NCBI GenBank assembly: GCA_029934195.1 | Contig: JAOZMQ010000119.1 | Location: 1 to 8,406, forward strand | Length of the DNA: 8,406 bases | Direction: 5' to 3' | From: Candidatus Cloacimonadota bacterium | Lineage (GTDB): Bacteria > Cloacimonadota > Cloacimonadia > Cloacimonadales > JAOZMQ01 | Part shown: in pieces, positions 1 through 6,330 of the stretch | Layout: each line of letters opens with the position of its first letter | Numbering within the stretch: position 1 is the stretch's first letter | Program-made: the position numbers and the translations under genes | The notes under the pieces: generated by a model | The model's database searches: none | Seen by the model: only the letters and a program-made list of their open reading frames with translations | Told to the model about the DNA's origin: nothing

Positions 1-1
1 A

Positions 2-187
2 TATTCTGATTATAAGAATTTTGGTTCTGAGGGAAAAAGAATAGGACATTTCAGGGTATCTCAAAGTTTACGTGTAAATTGTTTTTCCCATAAAAATGAA
101 ATCTTCATGATAGAATTCGGGGAACATTCTATTGAAAATAATTTGGGAAAATATACAAATATAATCAATAAAATTCTACAGATATGA
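2..187 (+). CDS. C-terminal end of an unrecognised protein (5' end outside window)
   Basis: An open frame enters from the left edge and stops at TGA 185-187, giving 61 residues with no stop before that. The visible part is soluble-looking, with no membrane segment or signal. It ends in the stretch FMIEFGEHSIENN followed by a lysine- and asparagine-rich tail. I do not recognise the family. A strong hairpin terminator begins about 40 bases after the stop in the same direction, which supports this being the real 3' end of a transcribed gene. The other two forward frames at the edge close quickly (frame 1 has TGA at 7-9). The function is unknown, and the product could be longer by any amount upstream. 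Confidence 0.5.
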   Translation, partial: YSDYKNFGSEGKRIGHFRVSQSLRVNCFSHKNEIFMIEFGEHSIENNLGKYTNIINKILQI

Positions 188-228
188 AAGTTATTAAAAC
201 ACGACTTTCTTAGTATTGCCTAAACAAA

Positions 229-266
229 AATAAGAGTTCCTCGTTTGGGGAACTTTTATTTATTTT
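229..266. terminator. Intrinsic terminator hairpin, probably bidirectional
   Basis: The arms AATAAGAGTTCC (229-240) and GGAACTTTTATT (249-260) pair over 12 positions with one G-T wobble around an 8-base loop. The right arm runs into TATTTT on the plus strand. The left arm is preceded by an A-run (226-230), which gives a T-run when read on the minus strand. It lies about 40 bases after the partial gene ending at 187 and ahead of the transposase remnant, so it closes the upstream transcript. Confidence 0.8.
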
Positions 267-455
267 GCTATGTTTGCGTACTTTTTCACTAAAGAAATTA
301 AATAGGCATACCCCGAAAAGCAGTAAAGTATTTAGTTATAACTTATTAGAATTTAGTAAGATATATGAGGTAAAATCAGGGAAAATTATACTTGATAAGA
401 AATGCCCTTTAATTATTTTGAATTTATTATAAAACCAATAAAAGGAGCATTTCTT
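267..455. other. Non-coding left flank of the transposase remnant
   Basis: No gene is supported here. An imperfect hairpin (about 8 pairs including wobbles) lies at 341-359 between CTTATT and AGTAAG. The stretch GGCATACCCC at 305-314 is the only GC-rich block and could lie near the original left end of the insertion sequence, but no matching inverted copy exists to the right of the transposase. An ATG at 402 is in frame with the transposase but has no ribosome site. The AAAGGAG at 441-447 clearly serves the ATG at 456. Confidence 0.35.
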
Positions 456-995
456 ATGAATGGTAAACAAATCAATATAACCAAATCTTTACAAGTGAAA
501 TTTTCAAAATTCATTAACAGGTATTCATATAACCTAAAAAAGCCATCAGTCAAATTCCTTAAAGATATTACAAGTGGGATCATCAAATCGCAGAGTTGTA
601 TTGTAAGACAAATTGCACAGAATTTATCAGAAAACATTAGTCTTAAGAAGACTCAAGAGCGTCTGACTTACCATCTAGATAATGAAAAGGAATTTGAAAA
701 AATCGGAGAAAATATGATGATACAAAATAGTCGAAAACTCAAAAAAGACAGCATAATCATCGTAGATCCGAGCGAAATCACTAAACCTGATGCAACAAAG
801 ATGGAAGGGTTAACTCCAGTTCGCGATGGCAACGATGGGAAATATAAACCTGGTTACAATGTAATCGATATAATAGGAGTAAATCAAACATCTTCTCAAC
901 CTTCAATATTCCCAATTCACTCAGATATTCATACAGAATTGCTAACCAAGATGGTTACAACCCAAGAACTCAAATTTATTGTTTGCACTCCTTAA
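456..995 (+). pseudogene. Truncated DDE transposase, IS4-like (insertion sequence remnant)
   Basis: The product is a transposase that would cut and join insertion-sequence ends with a DDE (RNase H-fold) active site, but only the first part survives. The start is ATG 456, because AAAGGAG at 441-447 sits 8 bases upstream; the in-frame ATG at 402 lacks such a site. Residues about 30-75 form the helical N-terminal domain (GIIKSQSCIVRQIAQNLSE, then KKTQERLTYHL). Residues 100-119 carry the first catalytic block IIIVDPSEITKP, with D104 the probable first acid, followed by KMEGL, VRDG and GY as is usual in the family. Resemblance fades after SDIHTE near residue 160, and the frame stops at 179 residues, well short of the roughly 400 of intact relatives. 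The second Asp and the Glu are missing, so it should be inactive. No clear terminal inverted repeats or right end were found. The family call is good; the exact IS group is not resolved. Confidence 0.8.
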
Positions 996-1093
996 TCAAA
1001 TTCATAAAAAAGTATTGGACAAGAATCAGCAAAAAAAATCTCGTATCCTCAATCAAATTTGATGAAAACTCAAAAATCACTGAGAGAAATTAA
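938..1093 (+). other. Residual open frame after the transposase break, ending in TAATG overlap with lptG
   Basis: From about the point where transposase similarity ends, the frame starting at 938 stays open for about 51 codons to TAA 1091-1093, whose last base is the A of the lptG ATG. It reads IANQDGYNPRTQIYCLHSLI and continues through FIKKYWTRISKKN to ITERN. It has no start codon of its own near a ribosome site. Two explanations fit. It may be the C-terminus of the transposase, joined out of frame by an internal deletion. Or it may be the 3' end of the gene that preceded lptG in its operon before the insertion, which the stop/start overlap favours. The sequence does not decide between them. 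Confidence 0.3.
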
Positions 1094-2181
1094 TGAAAAT
1101 ACTAACTAAATACATTCTTGGAGAATATCTACGGATATTTGTTGTAATAATTTTATCCTTTTCTGTTTTATTTATTGTCGTAGATGCTGTTGACCAAATG
1201 CCCCGTTTTATGAGAGATGGAGCTTCTTTAGGAACAATTGCATTATATTTTGTTTTAAGACTTCCGTATTTATTTACCCTGACATCACCGGTTGCTGTAT
1301 TACTCGCCGGCTTATTTTTTATGAACACTTTATCAAAATACAATGAATCTATTGCCATAAGAGCAGCGGGAATCAGTATTTTAAAAATGGTTAGCCCTCT
1401 ATTTTGGTTTGGATTGGTTTTTAGTTTTATGATTATGGGATTTGGTGAAATTGTCTTACCCAAAAGTGAAGCACATAGAAGTTATTTAAAACGAGTTAAA
1501 ATTAAGAAAAAAAAGATGGAAGATAAAAAATGGAGATCAAATATTTATTATCGAGGAAAGAACAATAATTTATATTCAATTGGATTTTTTGATGGATATA
1601 GAAATAATCTTAAAACTATAGATATTACGAATTTTGATGATAAAAACGGTAAAGTAAAAAAGAAAATCACAGCTGTTCGAGCAGAATGGATAGATGACCA
1701 ATGGGTTTTTGAAGAATGTTTTATTAGAAGTTTTACTGATGGTCAACTTGTTGATACAAAATACTATAAAGAAACAATACTTGAAGATATTGATGTTACT
1801 CCAATTGATTTTATTAAATCTGCAAAAAAGCCAATGGCTATGAATTTCTTTGAACTAAAGGAATATATAGAACGTCTTAAAAAAGTAGGAGAGAACTACA
1901 CGCGTGAACTGGTAGAACTTCATTTCAAGATTGCTTTTCCTTTTGCGAATCTAATTATTTTGCTGTTTTGTGTACCTTTGGCTTCAACTTCTACAAGAAG
2001 TAAAGGACGCGGACTCATCTTTTTATTTGGATTAATAATCTGTTTTTTGTTTCTATCATTGTTAAGAATTAGTCAAAGTTTGGGATTTAATGGATTAATG
2101 TCAGCTCCTCTTTCTGCTTGGATTACTAATATTGTTTTTACTATTATTGGAATCTTTTTTGTAATTAAAGCAGAAGTTTAG
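1093..2181 (+). CDS. lptG: LPS export ABC transporter permease, LptG-type (YjgP/YjgQ family)
   Basis: LptF and LptG are the inner-membrane permeases that, with the LptB ATPase, extract lipopolysaccharide from the membrane and feed it to LptC and the periplasmic bridge. At 362 residues the length matches the family (about 360). The layout is typical: TM1 about residues 13-33, TM2 58-80, TM3 98-121, a periplasmic beta-jellyroll of about 125-265, then TM4 277-300, TM5 308-333 and TM6 340-361. VDAVDQ at 30-35 right after TM1 resembles the VDQ of LptG rather than LptF. AIRAAGIS near residue 90 is the conserved cytoplasmic coupling-helix region. GAGAG at 1082-1086 precedes ATG 1093 by 6 bases. The gene overlaps by one base the stop of a residual frame left after an insertion-sequence remnant, so its original promoter or operon partner may have been lost. 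The LptG versus LptF assignment is likely but not certain; the family is secure. Confidence 0.88.
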   Translation: MKILTKYILGEYLRIFVVIILSFSVLFIVVDAVDQMPRFMRDGASLGTIALYFVLRLPYLFTLTSPVAVLLAGLFFMNTLSKYNESIAIRAAGISILKMVSPLFWFGLVFSFMIMGFGEIVLPKSEAHRSYLKRVKIKKKKMEDKKWRSNIYYRGKNNNLYSIGFFDGYRNNLKTIDITNFDDKNGKVKKKITAVRAEWIDDQWVFEECFIRSFTDGQLVDTKYYKETILEDIDVTPIDFIKSAKKPMAMNFFELKEYIERLKKVGENYTRELVELHFKIAFPFANLIILLFCVPLASTSTRSKGRGLIFLFGLIICFLFLSLLRISQSLGFNGLMSAPLSAWITNIVFTIIGIFFVIKAEV

Positions 2182-2209
2182 AGTTTAAATGTTGGAGTTA
2201 ATGTATAAT

Positions 2210-2434
2210 TAGTGTCTGAACAGAAAAGGACTTTGAACGCTGAACTTGCTGATTATTATTATAAAAAAATGATAAAAAGTTCTTTCAAAAATCTCTCTTT
2301 TAGCTTCATAGAAGCGACATCTTTGTAGCCCAATGCGTTAGCGTTGGGTAAAGCAATGCAACCGATTTGCCAAGCTACAGAGTAGCGACAAAAAAAGAAA
2401 ATTTAAAAAAGTTAGTTTCCGTTCAGATACTATA
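2210..2434. repeat. Putative MITE-like element with terminal inverted repeats
   Basis: The left end TAGTGTCTGAACAGAAA (2210-2226) and the reverse complement of the right end, TAGTATCTGAACGGAAA (2418-2434), match at 15 of 17 positions. They bound about 225 bases that fill most of the space between lptG and the glycosyltransferase gene. There is no coding frame inside worth calling. A third copy of the right-end motif occurs after rho at 5435-5453 (18 of 19 bases), so this sequence is dispersed and not specific to this locus. The interior holds a second, more structured repeat (2303-2390). No clear target duplication is visible. It could equally be a degenerate IS end pair or a regulatory motif that happens to be inverted. 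Confidence 0.5.
2303..2390. repeat. Palindromic intergenic repeat unit with nested hairpins
   Basis: Two copies of a 17-base unit, GCTTCATAGAAGCGACA (2303-2319) and GCTACAGAGTAGCGACA (2374-2390), agree at 14 of 17 positions. The three differences keep the small hairpin in each copy (GCTTC/GAAGC and GCTAC/GTAGC, 3-base loops). Between them, CTTTGTAGC (2321-2329) pairs with GCTACAGAG (2374-2382), enclosing a tight inner hairpin CCCAATGC-GTTA-GCGTTGGG at 2329-2348. This block is clearly richer in GC than its surroundings. The compensating changes point to selection for, or recent origin from, a structured REP-like element. From general experience similar dispersed units occur in FCB-group genomes; I cannot confirm that here. 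Confidence 0.65.
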
Positions 2435-2457
2435 TTACAATCACTTGAGGAGAATAG

Positions 2458-4161
2458 ATGAACAATATTGTTATCGAAAATTCGAAGGATGGAAATCCTA
2501 TACCGATTATCAATAATATCTCTTTGCACAGTAAATATGCACCCTACAAAGAAGGGGAAAAAATTTCAGAGATTTATCTCAGATCCGGTAATAACAAAAA
2601 AGATATAATTATTTTTGGATTAGGTTTTGGCTATCATATAATTCCATTGTTAGATATTTTCAAAAAAATTTATGTTTTTGAACCACTCTTAGAAATTGTT
2701 GAAAAAATAAAAGATTATCCGCAATTTTCTCATTTGTTAGATTCAATTACAATTATTACTGATATCAACGCAATACCTAAAACTGAAAATAAAGATATCT
2801 TTTGTTTAAATTCCGTAAAAAGATTTTTTCCAGATTATTTCGAGCAACTTCAACATAAAATTGAGAGTTTTCAACTTCCTAAAGTAAAAATCTCACCTGA
2901 TGAAATTAGAGTTTTAATTGATTTTCCAATTTATGGAGGTTCACTTACAACTGCAAATTATGTTAAAAATGCGTTTACAAAATTAGGATATATTACCGAA
3001 TTTGTAGAGAATGATATTGCCAATAATTTATTGCAGGAAATTCTAAAAATTGAAGATAAAAATCATTCTGCCATTATGTCAAGTAAGCTTACAGAATTAA
3101 TGTCTGATTTATTTTGGTACAAATTTCAAGTTTTTCAGCCACACGTTTGTTTTTTTAATGCTCAATCTCCAATGACACCACATTTATTGAGAATTATCAA
3201 AGAAAAAACATCTGCTGTTTCTGTATTTTGGTTTGTAGAAGATTATAAAAGATTCAATTATTGGAAGAATTATTCCAATGAATTTGATTTTTTTTGTTGC
3301 ATTCAAAAAGGCGATTTTTTTGAGATACTAAGAGAAAATAAGAATAAAAATTTTGCTTATATTCCAATGGCTGCTGACGAAAGTATCCATAGAAAAATAT
3401 ATTTAAACTCATCGGATCGAGAATTTTATGGGTCTGATATTTCATTTATGGGCGCAGGTTATAATAATCGACATCTTCTTTTTTCACAGCTTCTTGATTA
3501 TGATTTGAAAATTTGGGGAACAGATTGGGGACATAATCCGATTTTCAAAGATGTTCTACAAAAAAATGGTGAAAGGATTAGTATAGAAGAAAGTGTCAAA
3601 ATATACAATGCCACAAAAATTAACATCAATTTACATTCATCTATAGGTGACGATTATCTTGAACAAAATGGCGATTTTATAAACCCAAGAACATTTGAAA
3701 TAATGGCTTGTGGAGGTTTTCAACTTATAGATAAACGATCTTTAATCTCAGAACTTTTTAATGAAAATGAAGAGATTGTAACTTTTGATTCATTACAAGA
3801 TTTGAGAGACAAAATAGATTTTTATCTAACAAATGAAGATGAAAGAAAACGTATTGCCAAAAATGGGCAAAGAAAAGTATTAAATAACCACACTTACAAG
3901 CATCGTATCTCTAAAATAATGAAAATATTACAAGAGAGAATCCCTCAATTCTCTACAAATATTAACAATGAAAAAAATGAACTAAAACAAAAATTGGAAA
4001 GAATTAATGACCCTGAATTATTCAAATTTATGGAGTCGCTTTCACCGGAAAAAAGAATGTCAACTGAGATGATTATCGGTGAAGTAAAAAAAAATCAAGG
4101 CAAATTTAAGAATTATGAAGTAATAATTCTTGCTCTTGAAACTTTCCTCAAAAATATATAG
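2458..4161 (+). CDS. Glycosyltransferase, CgeB-like, with MAF-like N-terminal region
   Basis: Predicted cytosolic sugar transferase of 567 residues, likely acting on a surface glycan or glycosylated protein. Residues about 1-150 resemble the N-terminal region of motility-associated (MAF) glycosyltransferases: LHSKYAPYKEGEK, then a nucleotide-binding-like loop GLGFGYH at 54-60 and YVFEP, which is also Rossmann-like. From about residue 155 (YGGSLTTANYVKNAF) a DUF3880/CgeB-type region follows. The GT-B C-terminal half includes SFMGAGYNNR near 328 and the donor-site signature NPRTFEIMACGG at 409-420, with E414 the probable sugar-nucleotide contact. Then come LFNENEEIV and the HTYKHR segment that closes such domains. 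The last roughly 80 residues are a charged helical tail of unknown role. No signal or membrane segment is visible. GAGGAG at 2447-2452 fixes ATG 2458. The stop is 7 bases before rho, suggesting co-transcription. Donor and acceptor cannot be told from the sequence. Confidence 0.8.
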   Translation: MNNIVIENSKDGNPIPIINNISLHSKYAPYKEGEKISEIYLRSGNNKKDIIIFGLGFGYHIIPLLDIFKKIYVFEPLLEIVEKIKDYPQFSHLLDSITIITDINAIPKTENKDIFCLNSVKRFFPDYFEQLQHKIESFQLPKVKISPDEIRVLIDFPIYGGSLTTANYVKNAFTKLGYITEFVENDIANNLLQEILKIEDKNHSAIMSSKLTELMSDLFWYKFQVFQPHVCFFNAQSPMTPHLLRIIKEKTSAVSVFWFVEDYKRFNYWKNYSNEFDFFCCIQKGDFFEILRENKNKNFAYIPMAADESIHRKIYLNSSDREFYGSDISFMGAGYNNRHLLFSQLLDYDLKIWGTDWGHNPIFKDVLQKNGERISIEESVKIYNATKININLHSSIGDDYLEQNGDFINPRTFEIMACGGFQLIDKRSLISELFNENEEIVTFDSLQDLRDKIDFYLTNEDERKRIAKNGQRKVLNNHTYKHRISKIMKILQERIPQFSTNINNEKNELKQKLERINDPELFKFMESLSPEKRMSTEMIIGEVKKNQGKFKNYEVIILALETFLKNI

Positions 4162-4168
4162 GATTTAT

Positions 4169-5254
4169 ATGAAAAATTTTTACGGATTATTAGTAAAAGA
4201 AAAAAATGAATTAGTTGTTTGGGAATCACCATTTACTGTAAATAGCAACAGGCTTTATATCTCAAATTCACAAATTAGAAAATTCAGTCTTAAAGAAGGG
4301 ATTTCTATAACTGGAAAATCTAAAGAAGATAAAGGAAGAAAAAGAGTATTTCAAATAGAAAAAATCTGTGGTATTGATCCAGCAGAATTCATCTATAAAA
4401 AGGATTTTAAATCTCTTACAGCAATCTCACCTACTGAAAGATTTCGTATTGGAGAAACCGGTGATTTGAGTATGAGAGCTTTAGAATTGATGACTCCTTT
4501 TGGCAAAGGTTCAAGAGGATTAATTGTCTCGCCACCAAAAGCAGGAAAAACTACAATTCTTTTGAAGATTGCAAATTCCATAAAAGCAACGTCACCTAAT
4601 ACAAAAATACTTGTCCTGTTGATTGATGAAAGACCTGAAGAAGTCACTGATTTTAGACGTAATTGTGAAGCTCACGTTTTTGCAAGTTCAAGTGATAATA
4701 GCCTTCAAACGCATGTAAATTTAGTTAAGCTAATTATGGCTTTCGCCAAAAATGATTTGGAATGTGGTAATGATGTTGTTATCCTACTTGATAGTTTAAC
4801 GAGACTTAGCAGAGCTTTCAATATCCGAGAAAGTACAAGCAGAAAAACAATGTCTGGCGGAATTGGAGCAGATGCCCTTATGATTCCGCGTCAATTTTTC
4901 GGTTTGGCAAGAAATGTCGAAGAAGGTGGTTCTATAACAATTTTAGCCACAATTTTATCGGATACAGGTTCACAAATGGATCGCGTTATTTTCGAGGAAT
5001 TCAAAGGAACCGGAAACTGTGAAATTATTCTTGATTCTAATTTATCTGAAAACAGAATTTTCCCCGCCTTGAATATTAAGGAAAGTGGTACACGAAAAGA
5101 TGAACTACTTTATTCTTTTGAAGAATTAGAAGCTATTAATGAAATTCGTAGAAAAATTATCCGGTTGGGTGTAATGAATGGAACTGCTAAATTTTTGGAA
5201 ATTTTGAAAAGATATTCCACAAATGAAGAATTAATCTCAAAAGTTTTCTCATAA
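4169..5254 (+). CDS. rho: Transcription termination factor Rho, short form
   Basis: Rho is a hexameric RNA helicase that loads on nascent RNA and ends transcription. The ATPase core is complete. ERFRIG near residue 88 begins it, Walker A PPKAGKT is at 122-128 with K127, LLIDERPEEVTD follows, and Walker B is VVILLDSLTRL with D208. The Q-loop region is MSGGIGADALMIPRQFFG, RNVEEGGS has its arginine at 248, and FKGTGN and SGTRK complete the set. At 362 residues it is shorter than E. coli Rho (419) because it lacks the N-terminal helical domain and opens directly with the cold-shock/OB domain. There LYISNSQIRKF matches the family, but the RNP1 position usually read as GFGFLR is ELVVWE, and residues aligned with E. 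coli D78, E108 and Y110 are R, K and V. ATG 4169 is chosen because AGGA at 4160-4163 lies 5 bases upstream; an in-frame ATG at 4130 would overlap the previous gene and has no such site. It is probably co-transcribed with the glycosyltransferase gene. The identity is secure; the RNA specificity is likely altered. Confidence 0.93.
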   Translation: MKNFYGLLVKEKNELVVWESPFTVNSNRLYISNSQIRKFSLKEGISITGKSKEDKGRKRVFQIEKICGIDPAEFIYKKDFKSLTAISPTERFRIGETGDLSMRALELMTPFGKGSRGLIVSPPKAGKTTILLKIANSIKATSPNTKILVLLIDERPEEVTDFRRNCEAHVFASSSDNSLQTHVNLVKLIMAFAKNDLECGNDVVILLDSLTRLSRAFNIRESTSRKTMSGGIGADALMIPRQFFGLARNVEEGGSITILATILSDTGSQMDRVIFEEFKGTGNCEIILDSNLSENRIFPALNIKESGTRKDELLYSFEELEAINEIRRKIIRLGVMNGTAKFLEILKRYSTNEELISKVFS

Positions 5255-5276
5255 GAAATTTTTGTATTAATAGGAA

Positions 5277-5328
5277 AGTAACCATCTTGGTTACTACGCT
5301 CTTGGTTTCTAAGTTCTTGGTTACTACA
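5277..5328. repeat. Perfect 7-bp hairpin leading into three tandem 15-bp repeats
   Basis: AGTAACC (5277-5283) and GGTTACT (5289-5295) pair perfectly around a 5-base loop. Overlapping this, three consecutive 15-base units ATCTTGGTTACTACG, CTCTTGGTTTCTAAG and TTCTTGGTTACTACA (5284-5328) share a TCTTGGTTACTA core. The middle copy differs by one base in that core (A to T). It lies 22 bases after the rho stop. It could be a slipped-strand expansion, a dispersed intergenic repeat or a binding array. No T-run follows, so it is not a normal intrinsic terminator. Confidence 0.6.
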
Positions 5329-5434
5329 TTGCACCGAGCTTACCTAAGTGTCAAAATGTCTTCTTGAAACTTAAGAGTTTGTGATTGACTATATCTTCAT
5401 TAACTTTATATTCTTCAGAGTGATAAGATTGGAT

Positions 5435-5453
5435 TTTCCATTCAGATACTATA
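5435..5453 (+). repeat. Second copy of the TTTCCrTTCAGATACTATA motif, with embedded TATAAT
   Basis: This stretch matches 2416-2434 at 18 of 19 bases (A for G at one position). Here it runs on to give TATAAT at 5450-5455, a textbook -10 hexamer. TTGGAT at 5429-5434 could serve as a poor -35 with a 15-base gap. Both copies face the same way, upstream of genes: 23 bases before the glycosyltransferase start and 133 bases before the TtcA-like start. It may be one end of a dispersed element or a promoter; no partner inverted copy was found in this spacer. Confidence 0.45.
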
Positions 5454-5586
5454 ATTCGACACAGCTCAATAACCTTGATAAACAAGAGGTTCGATTCTTT
5501 GATTTTTGGAAGTTTTTTCTGTTTTTTGTGTGTTTATGGATTTAGTAGATTCATTATCAAAATTAAAGTGAGGTTACAAACTGAAC

Positions 5587-6330
5587 ATGTTTAATAAATG
5601 TGATTTAACTAAAACAAATAGTAAATTAGAGAAACGCCTTTTGAAAGCGATGGAAGAAGCAATTGGAAGATGGAATATGTTTTCAGAAAATGAGAGAATT
5701 ATTGTTGGAATTTCAGGGGGGAAAGATAGTCTAACTTTATTAACACTTTTGAGCAAAAAGTATAAAAACCTTCTTGCTGTTCATGTACAATTATCACCAG
5801 AAAACGATGTTTCTTTTAAAAAATATTGTGAAAACTTAACAGAATTTTATATTATAAAATCTAATATTTTATCAGATATTCAGGATCAAAAAAAGAATCC
5901 ATGTTTTTTATGTTCTCGTAAAAGACGGAAATTGATTCTGGAATTTGCTGAACAAGAAAATATTAGGAAAATTGCATTTGGACATCATCGAGATGACGTT
6001 ATTGAAACTTTATTGATGAATATTATTTATTCTCGTGAAATAAGTACAATGCTTCCATTACAAGAATTATTTTCCGGAAGATTTGAAATAATTCGACCTC
6101 TATATTTAATTGAAGAAGCTTTAATACAGAAATATGCTCTTGAACAAAAATTTCCCAATATAAAACAAGCTTGCGAATTTGAGAGTGTTACAAAAAGAAA
6201 ATATATGCGAAAAGTGATCAATTCTTTACAGAATGATCATCCCAATATTAACATCAAGAATAATATTTTTCATTCGTTGAAATTTATTAAGAAAGATTTC
6301 TTACCTTTCCCAATTTTTACAGAGAAATAA
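5587..6330 (+). CDS. ttcA: TtcA-like tRNA thiolation enzyme (PP-loop, iron-sulfur)
   Basis: TtcA makes 2-thiocytidine at position 32 of certain tRNAs. It adenylates the base through an N-type ATP pyrophosphatase PP-loop and transfers sulfur through a [4Fe-4S] cluster. The PP-loop is SGGKDS at 43-48. C106 and C109 in PCFLCSRKRR form the CxxC, and GHHRDD at 132-137 with the ensuing helix is a family signature. IIRPL at 168-172 leads to C196, the likely third cluster ligand. In E. coli the matching site reads CNLC; here only the first Cys is present (CEFE), which still leaves the three ligands needed. At 247 residues it is shorter than E. coli TtcA (311), mostly at the C-terminus and in loops. 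ATG 5587 has AGTGAGG at 5567-5573 unusually far upstream (13 bases). A CTG at 5581 would be better spaced but is a rare start, and an in-frame stop at 5569-5571 excludes anything longer. The target nucleoside in this organism is inferred from the family. Confidence 0.78.
   Translation: MFNKCDLTKTNSKLEKRLLKAMEEAIGRWNMFSENERIIVGISGGKDSLTLLTLLSKKYKNLLAVHVQLSPENDVSFKKYCENLTEFYIIKSNILSDIQDQKKNPCFLCSRKRRKLILEFAEQENIRKIAFGHHRDDVIETLLMNIIYSREISTMLPLQELFSGRFEIIRPLYLIEEALIQKYALEQKFPNIKQACEFESVTKRKYMRKVINSLQNDHPNINIKNNIFHSLKFIKKDFLPFPIFTEK

Larger units (their letters stand above)
5255..5586. other. 332-base spacer without a gene; carries repeats only
   Basis: No frame here looks coding. The contents are a small hairpin and three tandem 15-bp units (5277-5328), a copy of the inverted-repeat-end motif seen before the glycosyltransferase gene (5435-5453), and a T-rich stretch from about 5500 to 5535. 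No classical hairpin-plus-T-run terminator follows rho. A transcript from rho might therefore read into this spacer or end by Rho-dependent means, which I cannot tell. Confidence 0.5.

Noticed and set aside
293..1093. Direct repeat AGAAATTAA at 293-301 and 1085-1093, a possible target-site duplication around the transposase remnant.
   Set aside because: The sequences just inside the two copies show no inverted-repeat similarity. A 9-base match is easy by chance in DNA this AT-rich, and the right copy lies in the ribosome-site region of lptG.
1077..1463. A 128-codon minus-strand frame opposite lptG.
   Set aside because: It is antisense to the conserved N-terminal membrane region of lptG, with no family resemblance and no ribosome site.
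2338..2529. A minus-strand frame covering the repeat spacer and the start of the glycosyltransferase gene.
   Set aside because: Its codons come from the palindromic repeat and the opposite strand of a clear gene, and it has no protein-like features.
4130..4171. ATG 4130 as the start of Rho.
   Set aside because: It overlaps the end of the glycosyltransferase gene, adds 13 residues unlike Rho, and lacks a ribosome site. ATG 4169 has AGGA five bases upstream.
5277..5295. The AGTAACC/GGTTACT hairpin as the rho intrinsic terminator.
   Set aside because: The stem is only 7 bp with moderate GC, and it is followed by ACGCTC rather than a T-run.
5277..5328. The tandem repeats as a CRISPR array.
   Set aside because: Units are only 15 bases, directly adjacent with no spacers, and no cas gene is present.
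5110..5334. A minus-strand frame at the end of rho with a repetitive N-terminus (NQELRNQERSNQ).
   Set aside because: The repetition is just the translation of the 15-bp tandem repeats, and the rest is antisense to rho.
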